Positions 1-11,200 of a DNA stretch of 64,000 nucleotides are shown here, piece by piece. The stretch covers positions 875,030-939,029 of the forward strand of contig VZTI01001284.1 in NCBI GenBank assembly GCA_013397865.1, in the 5' to 3' direction. The stretch is from Struthidea cinerea (lineage: Eukaryota; Chordata; Aves; Passeriformes; Corcoracidae). The notes under the pieces are model-generated. The model did not search any database. It saw only the letters and a list, made by a program, of their open reading frames with translations, and was not told where the DNA came from. The position numbers and the translations under genes were made by a program. Each line of letters opens with the position of its first letter. Position 1 is the first letter of the stretch.

Positions 1-3000
1 ACTGGTGCAGAACGGAGTACGCCTCTTTATGAAATAAAAGTTTCCATGCATTTTTAAGAGTTTAAAAGGCAGTGTGGTTATCGTGTTGCTGGATCTGACT
101 GATTTACACTTGAGTCATGCTAAATCTGCTGAATTATTCAGTACTGCTGAATGCAACACCATCAGCCAGCATAATAGAAAGCATATGCATAATCAGGGAT
201 TTCAATACAAACTATACATTAAATACAGTAAGGGTTCTTGAAACTTGACTTGTTTTGAAAACAGCATTAGAATATGTCTTGAAGCCACCTAATAAATAAG
301 AACTCCACCAGCTCTGTCCCTTGGGAAAAACATGTAATATACTGTTGAAAGGTTTTATATGCAAAATTTCTCTGAAATTGTTTTTGTGGCTCTGAGAGGA
401 GCAACTTGCCTCTCCTGTCTTACTGTCCAGGCTGCCCTCCCAGTCCAGAGGTTCCTGTTTTAGCCTAAGATTTAAGGGAGGGGCGGGGGGTTTGGCATTG
501 GCAGGAAAATGGGAAATGAACTTAGAAGAGACTTCCTCTGTGACCCTGGAAACTTCGGGGAAAGCAATGCTGCAGACCGAGGGCTTGGAGAAGCAAATTC
601 CCAAGCGCGCGGCTCTCTGCAGAGCATGTCCTTGTGCTGGGGTGCCTCTCCTGCATTCCTGGTCTCATCCCCCAGTTGTAAAGGAAGAGCAACAGCAGTT
701 TGCTATGGCAGAAGAGTGTAGGGATGGCAGATTCAGCTTACAGGTTTTCTGGGTGCTACATCTTGGATATCTTCAAATGACTGCTGAATTTCAAACATTG
801 CCATAGGTAGGGCAGAACTCCCCACTGACCTTTTCAGAAGTGAGGGAAGAAAAAGATAGCAAAAATCCTGCTTTACTGGCAATGCTGACAACTTAATTCC
901 CTGCTATGGATAGTGAGAGGGGAGGAAGAGGAATGTGGAATTGGGGTGTTGTTGGCAAAAGGGAGGACAGAGTGTAACCTTCGTACTGACACAGAACAGT
1001 TGGCCAAGCCTCCTGCCTTGGCTTCTTGCCTGTCCAGCTGTTGATGTGCATCAAAGTCACCTGTAACAGCAAAGGGATTTTAGGAATTCAAATAAATCTA
1101 ATACAAGTGAAAAATTCAGAAGGATAAGTTATGTTACAGTAATACCAAATATTGTTACCAAATGGAAGCTAAACAGCAATATAATGAATGAGGCTCAATA
1201 CGTTTAATATATTTTAGGAGAACTGACAGATGTCTGAAGAGCAAAGCTATTTTCTGTAGTCAAGCCTGTGCAAAATGCATAGGAAATTAAGAGACAATAA
1301 GGAAAGTTGGGTTACTGTTTATCCAGTAAAATTTGGAGCTTATATGTGAAAATTTGTAGTTTTAAGTTTCTTCTCAGCTGTGCAAACACTGAGAAGAAAT
1401 GTGGAAGAGACAGATACACCTGCTGCATTAACTGCAGCTGATAAATATTCTGCTCTGCACTAGAGCTACTGTAGCCTCCTTCCCCTGTGGCCATCTGCTT
1501 TATCACTGAAGTCAAGTCAATAAAAGGCCTGTAAAAACCAAAGAGGAGGAGGCATATGTTCTGTCAAAGAAGAGTCATTGGCCGCTGTTCAATGCAGAGT
1601 AGTGCACAGTGTGATCATCTCTTGGTGAACCTTCAAAGGAACTTTTCTGTATGATCCTTTTCCATACTGCTTGTACTAAGGGCCTTGTACAGTCACTAAG
1701 GAGAAGTCTGTGGAAGAGGATTTTCATCGTATGCTGAGGAGATCCTCTGAAGTGCCTTAGTGACAGCCATTTTCTGAAAATTTTGCCTTCTGCCTCCAGG
1801 GCAGAAATCCGTGCTCTTGCATCACGTGAATGAGTGGTCATCCACCATCACGGTGACTCTGCAGTCAGTTTGGCTTTCTCCTTCTTGGTTAGTCCTCAGC
1901 TGTGGTAGCTGGCTCTTCCTGACCCATTTAGGGTAAGCTTGTCAGCTGTGGGGTATTTACCATAGCAAGTGACAATGAAGGAAAATCTCCTTCAAACAGC
2001 TGACGTCTGTACAGTGTTTTGAGCTGTGGTACAGGTTTAGTTAGGCAAAAGAGATGTTTTCACCGTGGAATCACATGCAGCCTAGACATCTGTGGCTGAT
2101 GTCCAGTGCTAGGTCCTCATCAGTGAGTTCAGGGATGTGAATGTGTCCATCTGGTGATACATGAGTGAAATGGGTCATGGGAGCTTTTCCATGGAACTCG
2201 TGTGACTGGGAACAGCTGATTGTTGGGTTTCCTGTCCTGCAGCAGTTTCTGCTTTGGGATGTCCTCTGCTGTGCAGTGATGAAGGTGATGGGTCTGTAAT
2301 CTCTGTTAGCAGAGCTGGTGACTTGATGTCCCTTGGTGACCACAGAATATGAGTGGCATTTGCTCCTTCACAAGAAGCTGGAGTTGCTGATAGGTAGATG
2401 TCTGCCTACAATTTGCTCCTTGACCATCGCATAGGTGTTCAGCCGTGTGAGCAACCTGGTGCTCCCAAGGGATGCTACTTGGAGTCAAATGATACACTGT
2501 TTAGAGTATCATGCCTGTAGAAAGTAAATTTCTGAAGAACTCTGAAGAGGAGCAGGTTCTGAAGGCTTATCTCCAGCACAGTTATCTGCAGGAAATTTCC
2601 GGCCGTGAGTGGTGAAAGTAAGGTGATTTTTGAGTAAGGCAAGAAAAATTTACTTTCACGTAGTAATTTCAGTTTATAATTATATCTCATGTAAAATTAT
2701 AAGCATGGAGAACTATGGGATTATAACGTATTTTGGGCACTGTAAATATATGTATTTGTATACTGAGGAGAGCTATAACACTGCTGTATTCTGTCATCAC
2801 CAGCTCCATCGCAGATCATGTTCCTTCAGTAATGAAGAAGTGACCAAATAGTTTTCCTGAGTACTTTTTTCCTCTCTGTCCTGAAAGAGTTGCTTTTTTT
2901 TCTGAATACTTTTCACTTAAGTATGCAAATATATCTGATGTGGTTCTGGGAACATTTTTAAGTTATGATGAGCTCTGCATTTTTCTGGCTAATAGGAATA

Positions 3001-5190
3001 TAATTGAAGGTATTAGATACTTTTATAAGAGGAATTTTGTTTCCAAAGCCCTACATCATTTAAAAATAGATGACCTTGTTTTGTGTTTAATTTAATGCAC
3101 ACATTTTTAGGGCTGGTATTCATTAGCATCCCTTTCCTGTTCTTTTTTTCGCAAACACTTAGAAGTGTAGTATTTTTGCTGGCTTTTGTGGAATTGCTTT
3201 ATAAAACTTTGCGTGTTCCTTTGATACTTGACTTTCCTTGTCTCTTAAGCTTCATAAAGCCTTAGCTGGGTAAAACAGGCACCAGTGATGGTTCGTCTCA
3301 TTTTGTGTTGTTAGTGAGTCGATGTATTTTAGCTGCTGGGGCTCCCTCCAAAGATCTGCCTGGTTTTACTAGTCTCCAGGCATGTGTTCCTTAAGCTCAG
3401 CTTGGCCAGCAGCTGTGCCTTAGCTTGCTATGTCCCCTTCTTACAGCCTCATCTCTGCATACGTTTGTCTCCATTAGCGTTAAAGGCATTTTGTGCATAA
3501 TTTACACAGTTATCAAATACTTACAAGCTACATTTCAGTTATCCCCAAGCAGGCTGCACTCGGCAGAAGACGCTGTCTGAAAACATGCACAGCTGGTAAC
3601 CTTTGCTGGTATTCCACACAGAGCAGAAACACTCCGCTGCTCTCTGACAGGCAAACATATGCATCTGAGTTGGGTTTTTTCTTTTTCCTCCTTGCTCATT
3701 TGAATTCTTACCGACAACTGGTGCACTGAGTAGCAGTAGTGATAGTCAGTGTTGCGTTGTCGCAGTTTTCCTCCTCTGGCATCAGTTTTGCTTTGTGACC
3801 TTGACGCATCATTTCACCGCTCCTTTATTCTCCCAAAAATCCTCTTCCCTTTGGTTTCAGGCTATAATTTCAAAGAATTATGGATAAAAGTGCTGTATAG
3901 CGGTGGATGTGGTTACTGATCACTGACTGTGGCAGATGCAAGAGTGTAGTACATTGTCTCAGGAAACAAAGCTTTAGGCAGCCACGGACTGCCTTACTTT
4001 TGGGTGGCTGAGTTTGCTCTGTGGCTCCCACTGTCTTCCTTTTACAGCATGTATTGGAGGAGATGAGTAAACTCTTCGTGCAGGGTGATGCTCAGGAGTC
4101 AGCTGCAGCACTCACCGAATTTTTCTTGGAGCACTGCATGAGTACCTACAGGGGCAGTGTTTGCAATACGGAGTGGTTGCAGCTTTCCCAGTACAGCATC
4201 TTGCAAGACACCAGTAGCACTCACTGGTGTTGCACCAGCAGGTTGATTCAGAGACCACCAGCCACTTGCTGTATGTAGACTTGAACTGCTACGGCAGGAG
4301 CAAATTTCATGGGTGAGAATATCCCAAGACGTGTCATGTTCTCAGCCTGGGGCTTTCGGTACAGAGCCTGAGAAAATGAGGCCCCCTTGAAACGTGGGAG
4401 CCACTTGGGTGCAACACTGAGGAAGGTGTGTGTAGCTCTGGATGACTTTGAAGATGGTGGTCATGAGAACAAGCAAGTTCCCTAGCACAGCACAGGAGCA
4501 GTGCATTGAGTCATGTTAGTCACTCACCCAGATTATGAAATAATGGATGTTTCTTTGTTTGGGCAGTTCCCCCTACCCCTCAAAAAAACAAAAAGAAAAA
4601 AAGAGTGAACAACCAGTAAGGTGTCTCCTAAGTGACAGTAAAATAAACTAACTATTCCTTGTGAAAACAGTCATCGTTGGACCAATTACTGCTTTAACAG
4701 TCCAACCCAAGATCGCCCTCAGACACATGCCTCAGTACCCTGCCTGAGCCATGGCAATGAGGGAAGTTGAGAGCCTCCTCAGTGCCATTTGTTCTGTAGT
4801 TTTTAGGGGGACACTGAAAGCTTTTATATACATGGAAATTTTTTAGAAATTGATTTTTTTTTTCCTCCCCCAGCACCAGTATTTCAGGTAATTATTGACA
4901 CGTTGGTTTTAAATCTGGCAGTTTTCACAACAAGACTACGTCACACCAGAAATAGCTTTTGGTGTAGCAGATTGTGCAGGGAAATCAACAGAACACTGAT
5001 TAGGGTGTTCTGCTGTTAGCTGCAGTAATAGGGTGAGAGTTTTACCCCTAGGTAAATATCAAGCTGATCTCATGGGATACTGATGAATAAATTGTAACTT
5101 AACAAAAGTAACAATGGGAAAAAAGGTTTTTCTATGTGCATATTTTAAAAATATGTATATTATAATCAATATATTGTTTTCTTCCCCCAG
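1..5190 (+). other. 5' flank or upstream intron of RARB
   Basis: I recognise no exon here. Open frames are short (at most about 130 codons) and without recognisable domains. The region has an octamer ATGCAAAT at 2923-2930 and a short A-rich stretch near 4580-4605. If P1 lies directly upstream of the exon at 5191, the last few hundred bases are its promoter. If the acceptor at 5190 is used, all of this is intron. Confidence 0.5.
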
Positions 5191-5312
5191 ACTTTGTCAG
5201 TACGTGTCAGTAGAGAGCAACTGTGCTCCCAGAGAAACATTTGCATAAGCAACTGAACTGCACCCTGATACCAGACTACGAAGACTTTCTACCCACAGTC
5301 TGCAGAGCAAGA

Positions 5313-5321
5313 ATGTCCTAG
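5313..5321 (+). promoter_or_regulatory. Minimal uORF 1 (ATG TCC TAG)
   Basis: This two-codon upstream ORF lies in the presumed RARB leader. It terminates before the main start codon, so ribosomes would have to reinitiate or scan past it. Upstream ORFs are known in the RAR beta2 leader; their presence in this leader is seen in the sequence, and any translational effect is inference. Confidence 0.4.
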
Positions 5322-5345
5322 AAGGGAGAACAGTAGGAAGCAGTG

Positions 5346-5372
5346 ATGAAACGTAGGATGGACCTGATCTAG
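5346..5372 (+). promoter_or_regulatory. uORF 2, 8 codons
   Basis: ATG at 5346 opens eight codons (MKRRMDLI) closed by TAG at 5370-5372. It lies wholly within the presumed leader and does not overlap the main coding frame. Confidence 0.4.
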
Positions 5373-5478
5373 TGAATTACCATTTCATCATCACACAATC
5401 CAGCTCAAGCTTGTACCTTCAGGCTTGACAGCCCTCATCATTCACAGTTTGAGGTATCTAATTGTCTGGCCTGGAGTG

Positions 5479-5505
5479 ATGCAACAGAAGATTTGTCCAC
5501 TGTGA
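5479..5505 (+). promoter_or_regulatory. uORF 3, 8 codons, ends 9 nt before main ATG
   Basis: ATG at 5479 opens eight codons (MQQKICPL) closed by TGA at 5503-5505. The stop lies only 9 nt upstream of the main ATG at 5515. That leaves little distance for reinitiation at the main ATG, so this is the upstream ORF most likely to limit RARB translation. Whether it does so is inference. Confidence 0.4.
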
Positions 5506-5514
5506 GGTGTTAAC

Positions 5515-5692
5515 ATGACAACCAGTAGCCGCACGTGTCCAGTACCGGCCGTGAATGGACATATGACTCACTATCCAGCAGCACCATATCCCTTACTTTT
5601 TCCTCCAGTCATTGGTGGACTGTCACTACCTTCCCTCCATGGACTCCAGAGTCACCCACCAACTAGTGGATGCAGCACCCCATCACCTGCAA
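5515..5692 (+). CDS. RARB: Retinoic acid receptor beta, isoform beta1/beta3 A1-region exon (partial CDS)
   Basis: The exon encodes 59 residues plus the first base of codon 60. It contains HMTHYPAAPYPLLFPPVIG and ends STPSPA, which is the amino-terminal A1 domain of RAR beta isoforms 1 and 3. RAR beta is a nuclear receptor that binds retinoic acid response elements as a heterodimer with RXR; the A/B region carries the isoform-specific, ligand-independent activation function. The exon ends CCT GCA A followed by GTAAGT (5693-5698). This phase-1 donor fits the known join, in which the next common exon completes a threonine codon before IETQ. The start at 5515 has A at -3 and matches the family start. 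The rest of the protein (DNA-binding and ligand-binding domains) lies beyond the right edge. Reading on past the donor gives a stop at 5746-5748, which is intron read-through rather than protein. Confidence 0.95.
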
Positions 5693-5698
5693 GTAAGT
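5693..5698 (+). other. RARB: Splice donor of the RARB beta1 exon
   Basis: GTAAGT directly follows the phase-1 exon end at 5692 and matches the consensus for U1 pairing. It sets the coding boundary because family homology stops exactly here. Confidence 0.9.
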
Positions 5699-6203
5699 GC
5701 TTGCTATTAATACCTTTTATTGACCAGCTCTCCTCTAATAGAGACTGATCATGTTCATTCTGAAATTATATCAAGAGTAATTGCAGTTGTTCATCTATGA
5801 TGTATTTTACTTGGGCAAAGAGCATGCATTTGCTTTGAAATACCATTTCCACTTCCTCTTGTTTTTGTAAAAATAAACAGGCAACTGTATGGCATACCAA
5901 AGCTATTGAAACCAAGAGTGACAAAAACCTGCTACGCATTTTGGTATATCCTGCATTATTGTATTAGCTGCAGAATCCAATGTTGCTTTTGAAGAAAAAT
6001 TGACCTTTTTGTATTCATGAATGGCAATGATTCGTCAGTATAGAATTCTCTTAAGCTGCACAGTTATTAATACTGCTTTTGTTTTCTTCCATAAGTAACT
6101 GCTTTCTTCCTGTGCAGCTTCTGAAGAGCAGCCCAGAGGACAGCTGGTAGCTGTGAGCTCCCTGTGGCTGCAGAACAAGTCCTTGAGTCTGTGGTTGAGT
6201 TTC
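5699..6203. other. Intron segment between donor and LTR, nothing recognised
   Basis: This roughly 500 bp stretch of ordinary AT-rich sequence separates the RARB exon from the LTR-like insertion. I see no repeat or motif cluster in it. Confidence 0.6.
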
Positions 6204-6787
6204 TGTTGTGGTTTAACCCCAGATAGCAACCAACTATCGCACAGCTGCTCGCTCACGTTCCCTTTCCCCCACAGTGGGATGAGGAAGAGTATCAGGGGGG
6301 AAAAAAGGTAAAACCCATGGCTTGAGATAAGAACAAGTTAATAATTGAAATAAAATATAAGAATAATTGTAATGGAAAGGGAGACAACAAAAAGAGAGAG
6401 AGAAGTAAAACCCAGGAGAGACAGGAGATGCTCACTGCAGTTGATCACTACCTGCTGACAGATGCCCAGCCCGTCCACAAGCAGCCATTGGCAGCTCCTG
6501 GCCAACTCCCCCCACTTTAGGTACTGGGGATGGCACTTTACCTCATGGAATATCCCTTGGGCCAGTTCGGGTCAGCTGTCCTGGCTGTGCTCCCTCCCAG
6601 CTCCTCGTGCACCTCCTCACTGGCAGAGCATGGAAAACTGAAAAGCCCTTGACTTACAGTAAACACTGCTTAACACAGTGATGCTTTAGTTGTTGCTATC
6701 AACATTATTCTCATACTCAATCCCAAACCCACAGCACTCTACCTGCTTCTAGGAAGAAAATTAACTCTCCCAGCTGAAACCAGGGCA
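6204..6787 (+). mobile_element. Solo LTR of an ERVL-type avian endogenous retrovirus
   Basis: The block begins TGTTGTGGTTTAACCCC and ends CCCAGCTGAAACCAGGGCA, giving the TG...CA ends of an LTR and about 584 bp of length. Purine-rich central sequence and an AATAAA at 6349-6354 fit an LTR. I recall the terminal sequences as those of a family widespread in songbirds and other Neoaves; the family name would need a repeat library. The five bases on each side are GTTTC and GTTCT, an imperfect match that could be a decayed target duplication. No internal retroviral genes accompany it, so it is a solo LTR left by recombination. Confidence 0.75.
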
Positions 6788-7733
6788 GTTCTACATGCAG
6801 TGCTGCTGAGTGTATTAGCTGGGCAAGGCTTTTTCATTGCCTTATGACAAGCATGCTTTCTGCTTGGTCTTAGTTTTATGTATGTTTAAGTGGCTCCAAA
6901 CAAAGCTGTCCCAGGTATAAACTTTTTAAGTAGGATCACTTAGACAAGATACATCTCTGGAGGTCTTTGCAGTGGGTGACTGATGTATTTATCACCCAGA
7001 TGTATACAGCTTTGCAGATCAGTTTGTTGTTGAAGATGCTTGTCTAAATACATTACTGCAGCTGTTGGATATGAGAAGTCTTGACTAAAGAGCACATGTG
7101 TGGAACAATGCACTTTCTACTAAAGGAAAAGAAGACTTGTTATAGCAGTGTCCCTGATACATCTTTCAACAGAAATCTGACAAAGTTTCAGCTCCGAACT
7201 TAAATGGGAAATCACAGTGAAGACAATACTTCTGAAGAGTGAAGTTGTATGTTTTGTGCTGCTTGATACTAATTCTGGCTTCATATTTCACATACACATA
7301 CTGGAATTCTGGGCAGTCTTGAAGTAAGCTGGTGTGGGTTGTTTTGTTTTGTTTTTTCCATTTATGTGGACGGTTTTCATCCAGTCACACATGCAAAGAA
7401 GTATAATTGGGTCAGGTTTTTATTTGCCCTGTTCTGTTGCAGGGTGTTTATCTTTACTGGAGATGAAAAAAAAAACCAGCCAGACAGTCTGCAAGTAACT
7501 TCAATTTTCCAATCCTGTCAGAAATTATCCTGGTTGATTATCAGGTTGCCATCCTGAATTTATCCTGCACTACTTCAGGAATACTCACCTGTTGAAGAAA
7601 TAGTTTTATTAGTAAGTGGGAACGTTTTCTGAGGCATACGTTGGTAAATATCAAAATTATATGACACAGCAATGCACAGTTTTTCTTTTCTATGAATTAT
7701 TCCTGTGGAATTAAGACTGTGTTGCTGATGCAT

Positions 7734-7750
7734 TATTAATGATTAATAAA
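7734..7750. repeat. 17-bp perfect palindrome with ATTA cores
   Basis: TTATTAAT, a single G, then ATTAATAA form an exact inverted repeat. The paired TAAT/ATTA cores are the half-sites bound by homeodomain proteins. Whether this is a binding site or chance in AT-rich sequence cannot be told here. Confidence 0.5.
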
Positions 7751-8226
7751 CCAGTCAGTGCTCAGACTCTCAGAAAAGTAGTGCTTAGTATGAATTTCTG
7801 TCAATATGCAAAATAAGTGGCTACTTCGGAATCTTGGGTTTGTGTCTTTATGCCCTGGTCCCAGCATTTTCAGGTCAGTATTTTTGCTGAGGTGCTTTGC
7901 AGCACTGGCTCTCTGTGAATGAGCACAAAAGCCTGGCAGCTGTTGTGCATAGCTCAGGGCAATAGTGTTTGCAAATACCAGCTAAAATTAGCAAGATAGG
8001 AAGGAGGATGACTTGAATGAGAATTTCTTTTACAACACAGTCCACCGCAGGATGACTCTTCTGGTTTGTACTACTTTGTTTTCATACCTGTGGTGTCAAC
8101 ACTCTGTCTGTAGACTTCTGATTTTGGACCTTGAGGTTTCTATCACTGGATTTAGAGACAAGTTCTTGGAAGCATGCAGGTTGAGCTTTGGGTTGTATTT
8201 CAGGTTTCTGTTCTTCATTGTAGATT

Positions 8227-8249
8227 TTGTTTGTTTATTTGTTTGTTTT
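8227..8249 (+). repeat. Short (GTTT)n-like simple repeat
   Basis: Repeated TTTG/TTTA units form a short low-complexity tract. No function is implied. Confidence 0.6.
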
Positions 8250-11200
8250 CGCAATGAAGCCACCCATAGGCCAAAGTCAGTATGATTGATTTGCTCTATT
8301 AAAGTTAGAATTTATACTGTGTGATGGAATAATATAGAACTCTCTTGCAAAGACCTGAAAAAATTAAAGTTTGACCAAACCAATGCTCTTTACATGCTTA
8401 AAGCTATTGTACTATTTATCTTCCAGATTCTTTTCATGCATGTAAAATCCAATAGGAATGATTTTACATAACAGGAATGTTATAAAGAGCTCTTTAATCT
8501 TTTTAAAACAATGCCATTCTACAGCTTTTGTTCAAAGTTAGCGCCATTTGAGCTTTCGTATTAGTGTCTTGTTTTATTTTGTTCTGTCTTGGTTTTAGAC
8601 TTTTAATGATGGCAGAATAGCCTTATATCAAGTTGCATTAAGTTATTTTAATCTACACTTGGGGTAGGTATCTCCAGTCCCATTAAACAGACAACAGTAC
8701 ATCTTAGACACATGAATTGTGCGAGCACAAGGGGCTTACCATAAACGCTCAGGATGGAGTGATTTAGTTTCACTGATGTTAATAATGCTGTTGCCTCTGT
8801 GACCTGTGACTCGGCTTGTGTTTTCATACTGAGATACATAGTGCAAAATACTTAATAATTGGAGGTCTGGTCGCAGTGCTAGAGAGGTCAGAAGATGAAA
8901 AAACCCACTTTTATGAGTACGTGAACGATGCATTAGCACCAAACGAGACCACGGTCAAGAAGATCGTTACTTTTGTGAAGTCCGATTGATTTACCTACAG
9001 CTGTATTACCCCGTGGAGCACAGAGCAGACATCTTCACTCCTGAGATCAGGTGGCCTGCAGGCTTCCCTGGCCACATTAATGAATGAGGAATTTCTTCTA
9101 CACAGCAGAGACAGTTTCAGGAGATTACGGCTTAGCTCATTTAGAAATGGTGGGAGAAGGCAAAACTGGGGACATTCTTGTGCTTTTTGGGTCATGCACC
9201 AGTCTCGTAGACCAGGAGAGTTCAGTCCTTTGCCAGACTGGGAGCAGCTATGGGAAATGAGCAAAAGTCCTGCAGAGACATGTTTGAAATAGGAAAACAA
9301 GGGAACACTTGTGAAATATATGGGGAAAGAATAAGTAAATATGGGCAAATACTGTTACTTGACATTTTATTAGAGTAAAAACACCTTAGGTTCAGGTGAG
9401 TAGCAGTCACACAGGCAGTTCTGGTATCTGAGTGACATTGCTCTCCATCAGCCCTGGAAGAAGGGCCAGGACCCATCTGGCCATCATGAGACCTAATGCT
9501 GCTGCCAGAGATCAGTGAGGCAACTGTCACAACGTGAGGATACCAGCTTTAGAAGGGTTTACCTTCTTTATAAAACATCTGTTGTGGCTGTAACGGCACA
9601 TTTTAATTTATAGAAAAAGATTAGTTACAAAAATTAGTCTTAGAAAACCCCCAAACTACAAGAAACACCCCTAACCAAGTGAATCACCACCTGAAATTTG
9701 AGAAGGAAGTTATGTAAAAGCCGTACAGATACAGTAGTATATCCAGGGAGTTGAAAACTGATGAAGAAAGTGCTGCCTTTATGTTATGGCTGATGGAACT
9801 GCAAGGCACACGGCAATGTTGCAGTTTCACAAACAAATCTCAGCATGGGGAAGATGAAGCCCTGCTGCTTGTTTGTAGAGTATCTTTACAAGGCTGGTTC
9901 CTGTAACATTACTTCAGCAGAATGAGATTTACAGAATTAGTTTAACATGGGTAGAGACCACTACATAACAAAGCCAGTTGGTGTGAGCTGGAGGAGAAAG
10001 CTTAATCTGAGCTAATGCTGTGATGAAAGGAATCCCTGAGTGTATCCTAGATCAAATTAAAAAAGGGTCTGGACAATAATCACAGTGGGAGCCACTAAAT
10101 AATAAAACACTTTGTTTGGCAGTTGTTCCCTTTCTGCTTGGACTGAGCATCTGCTTGAACGAGGTGATTTGTGTAGCCCATGGCATTCGATGGGAGCAAC
10201 CCTATATTTTACCTCTGACCCCCGCCCCGCATTTCAGTCCTCAGGCTGCCAACATGAGCCTTTGAATCCTCAATGTCCTCCCTTCCGTTTATTGCAAGAG
10301 AGGAATAGGAGTAGCTTGGTGAGGGGACAGGGAAGAGCGGTCAGTCTGATACAAGCATGTCCTGGAATTTATATAAACTTAGTAAGGTTGCTTCATCCAG
10401 ATAGCTTGGAAAAAAGTAATCTGAATGTGTTATTTAGAGGACTGTTGGGATGCCATGGAGAAAATTCCACATTAAGGTCACTCATTGTATTTTAGCCAAG
10501 CTTTTCCATTCTTTTCTGTCTGGGGTGTTTTAAAAGTGTATTGTAAAGAATAAAGGACTTCATGTTCTGTTTTATGTAAGTCTTCGAAATATGAGAAAAT
10601 GTATGGAAAGTAACATCATCTGAGGAACTCGAAGACGTAGACAAAGAAGTACCTACAACATTATTTCTGGGTTGTGCTATGTAAATACTAATTATTTTAT
10701 TTAGTAGCCAGTATTACATATCAGGCGTTTCAGACATGCTCAGGACAGGCAGATTGTTGTTTTGGGTATTGTTTTTTGCTGGAATTGTTTTTTCTTCCAT
10801 TAATGCAATTATTTACTACTGGAACTTCATCTTAAAGATTGCTTTCTTCCCCTTCCCCCCCGGGAAGTGGATTTTCCATTGGTATCATTAAAAAAGTACA
10901 GTTAAATCCAGTGTAACTGGTATAGTACTGAAAGATATTTTTGCCAGCCCCACCCGTTGCAGGAATTCATTTACTTTTCCAGTCCTGTTGTTAATCATTA
11001 TATTGACACAGAAAGTCCTCCCAAAAGCACTCTTTGGCAGATTGCATTAAATATGAATAGCAGATATTCATTACGATGTGTTGCCCCCAAGAGAACTCTA
11101 AACTATCTGCACAACTCATGAGCAGGCAAATACACTAATTCTCCAGCTATTCAAATTATTTTTCAAATAGTTTAGTGTGTCTCTAATAAAAACAAGAATG

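Larger units (their letters stand above)
5191..5514 (+). other. RARB: RARB beta1/beta3 exon, probable 5' leader
   Basis: This is the stretch between a strong splice-acceptor-like sequence and the RARB start codon. The acceptor at 5168-5190 has an AT-rich branch-point region, a T/C-rich tract and a terminal CAG, so the exon may be internal with an untranslated exon further upstream. Alternatively the promoter of the beta1/beta3 transcripts (P1) lies just upstream; AT-rich, TATA-like sequence at about 5145-5175 would fit that. An octamer ATTTGCAT sits at 5239-5246. Three upstream ATGs open short reading frames, listed separately. The exact 5' boundary cannot be settled from sequence alone. Confidence 0.6.

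Noticed and set aside
1575..2497. Chain of three minus-strand ORFs that looked like a decayed processed pseudogene
   Set aside because: The frames differ, the intervening sequence has stops, and no translated piece matched a family I know.
5693..5748. Continuation of the RARB reading frame past 5692
   Set aside because: It follows a consensus GTAAGT donor and leaves the conserved protein; it is intron read-through.
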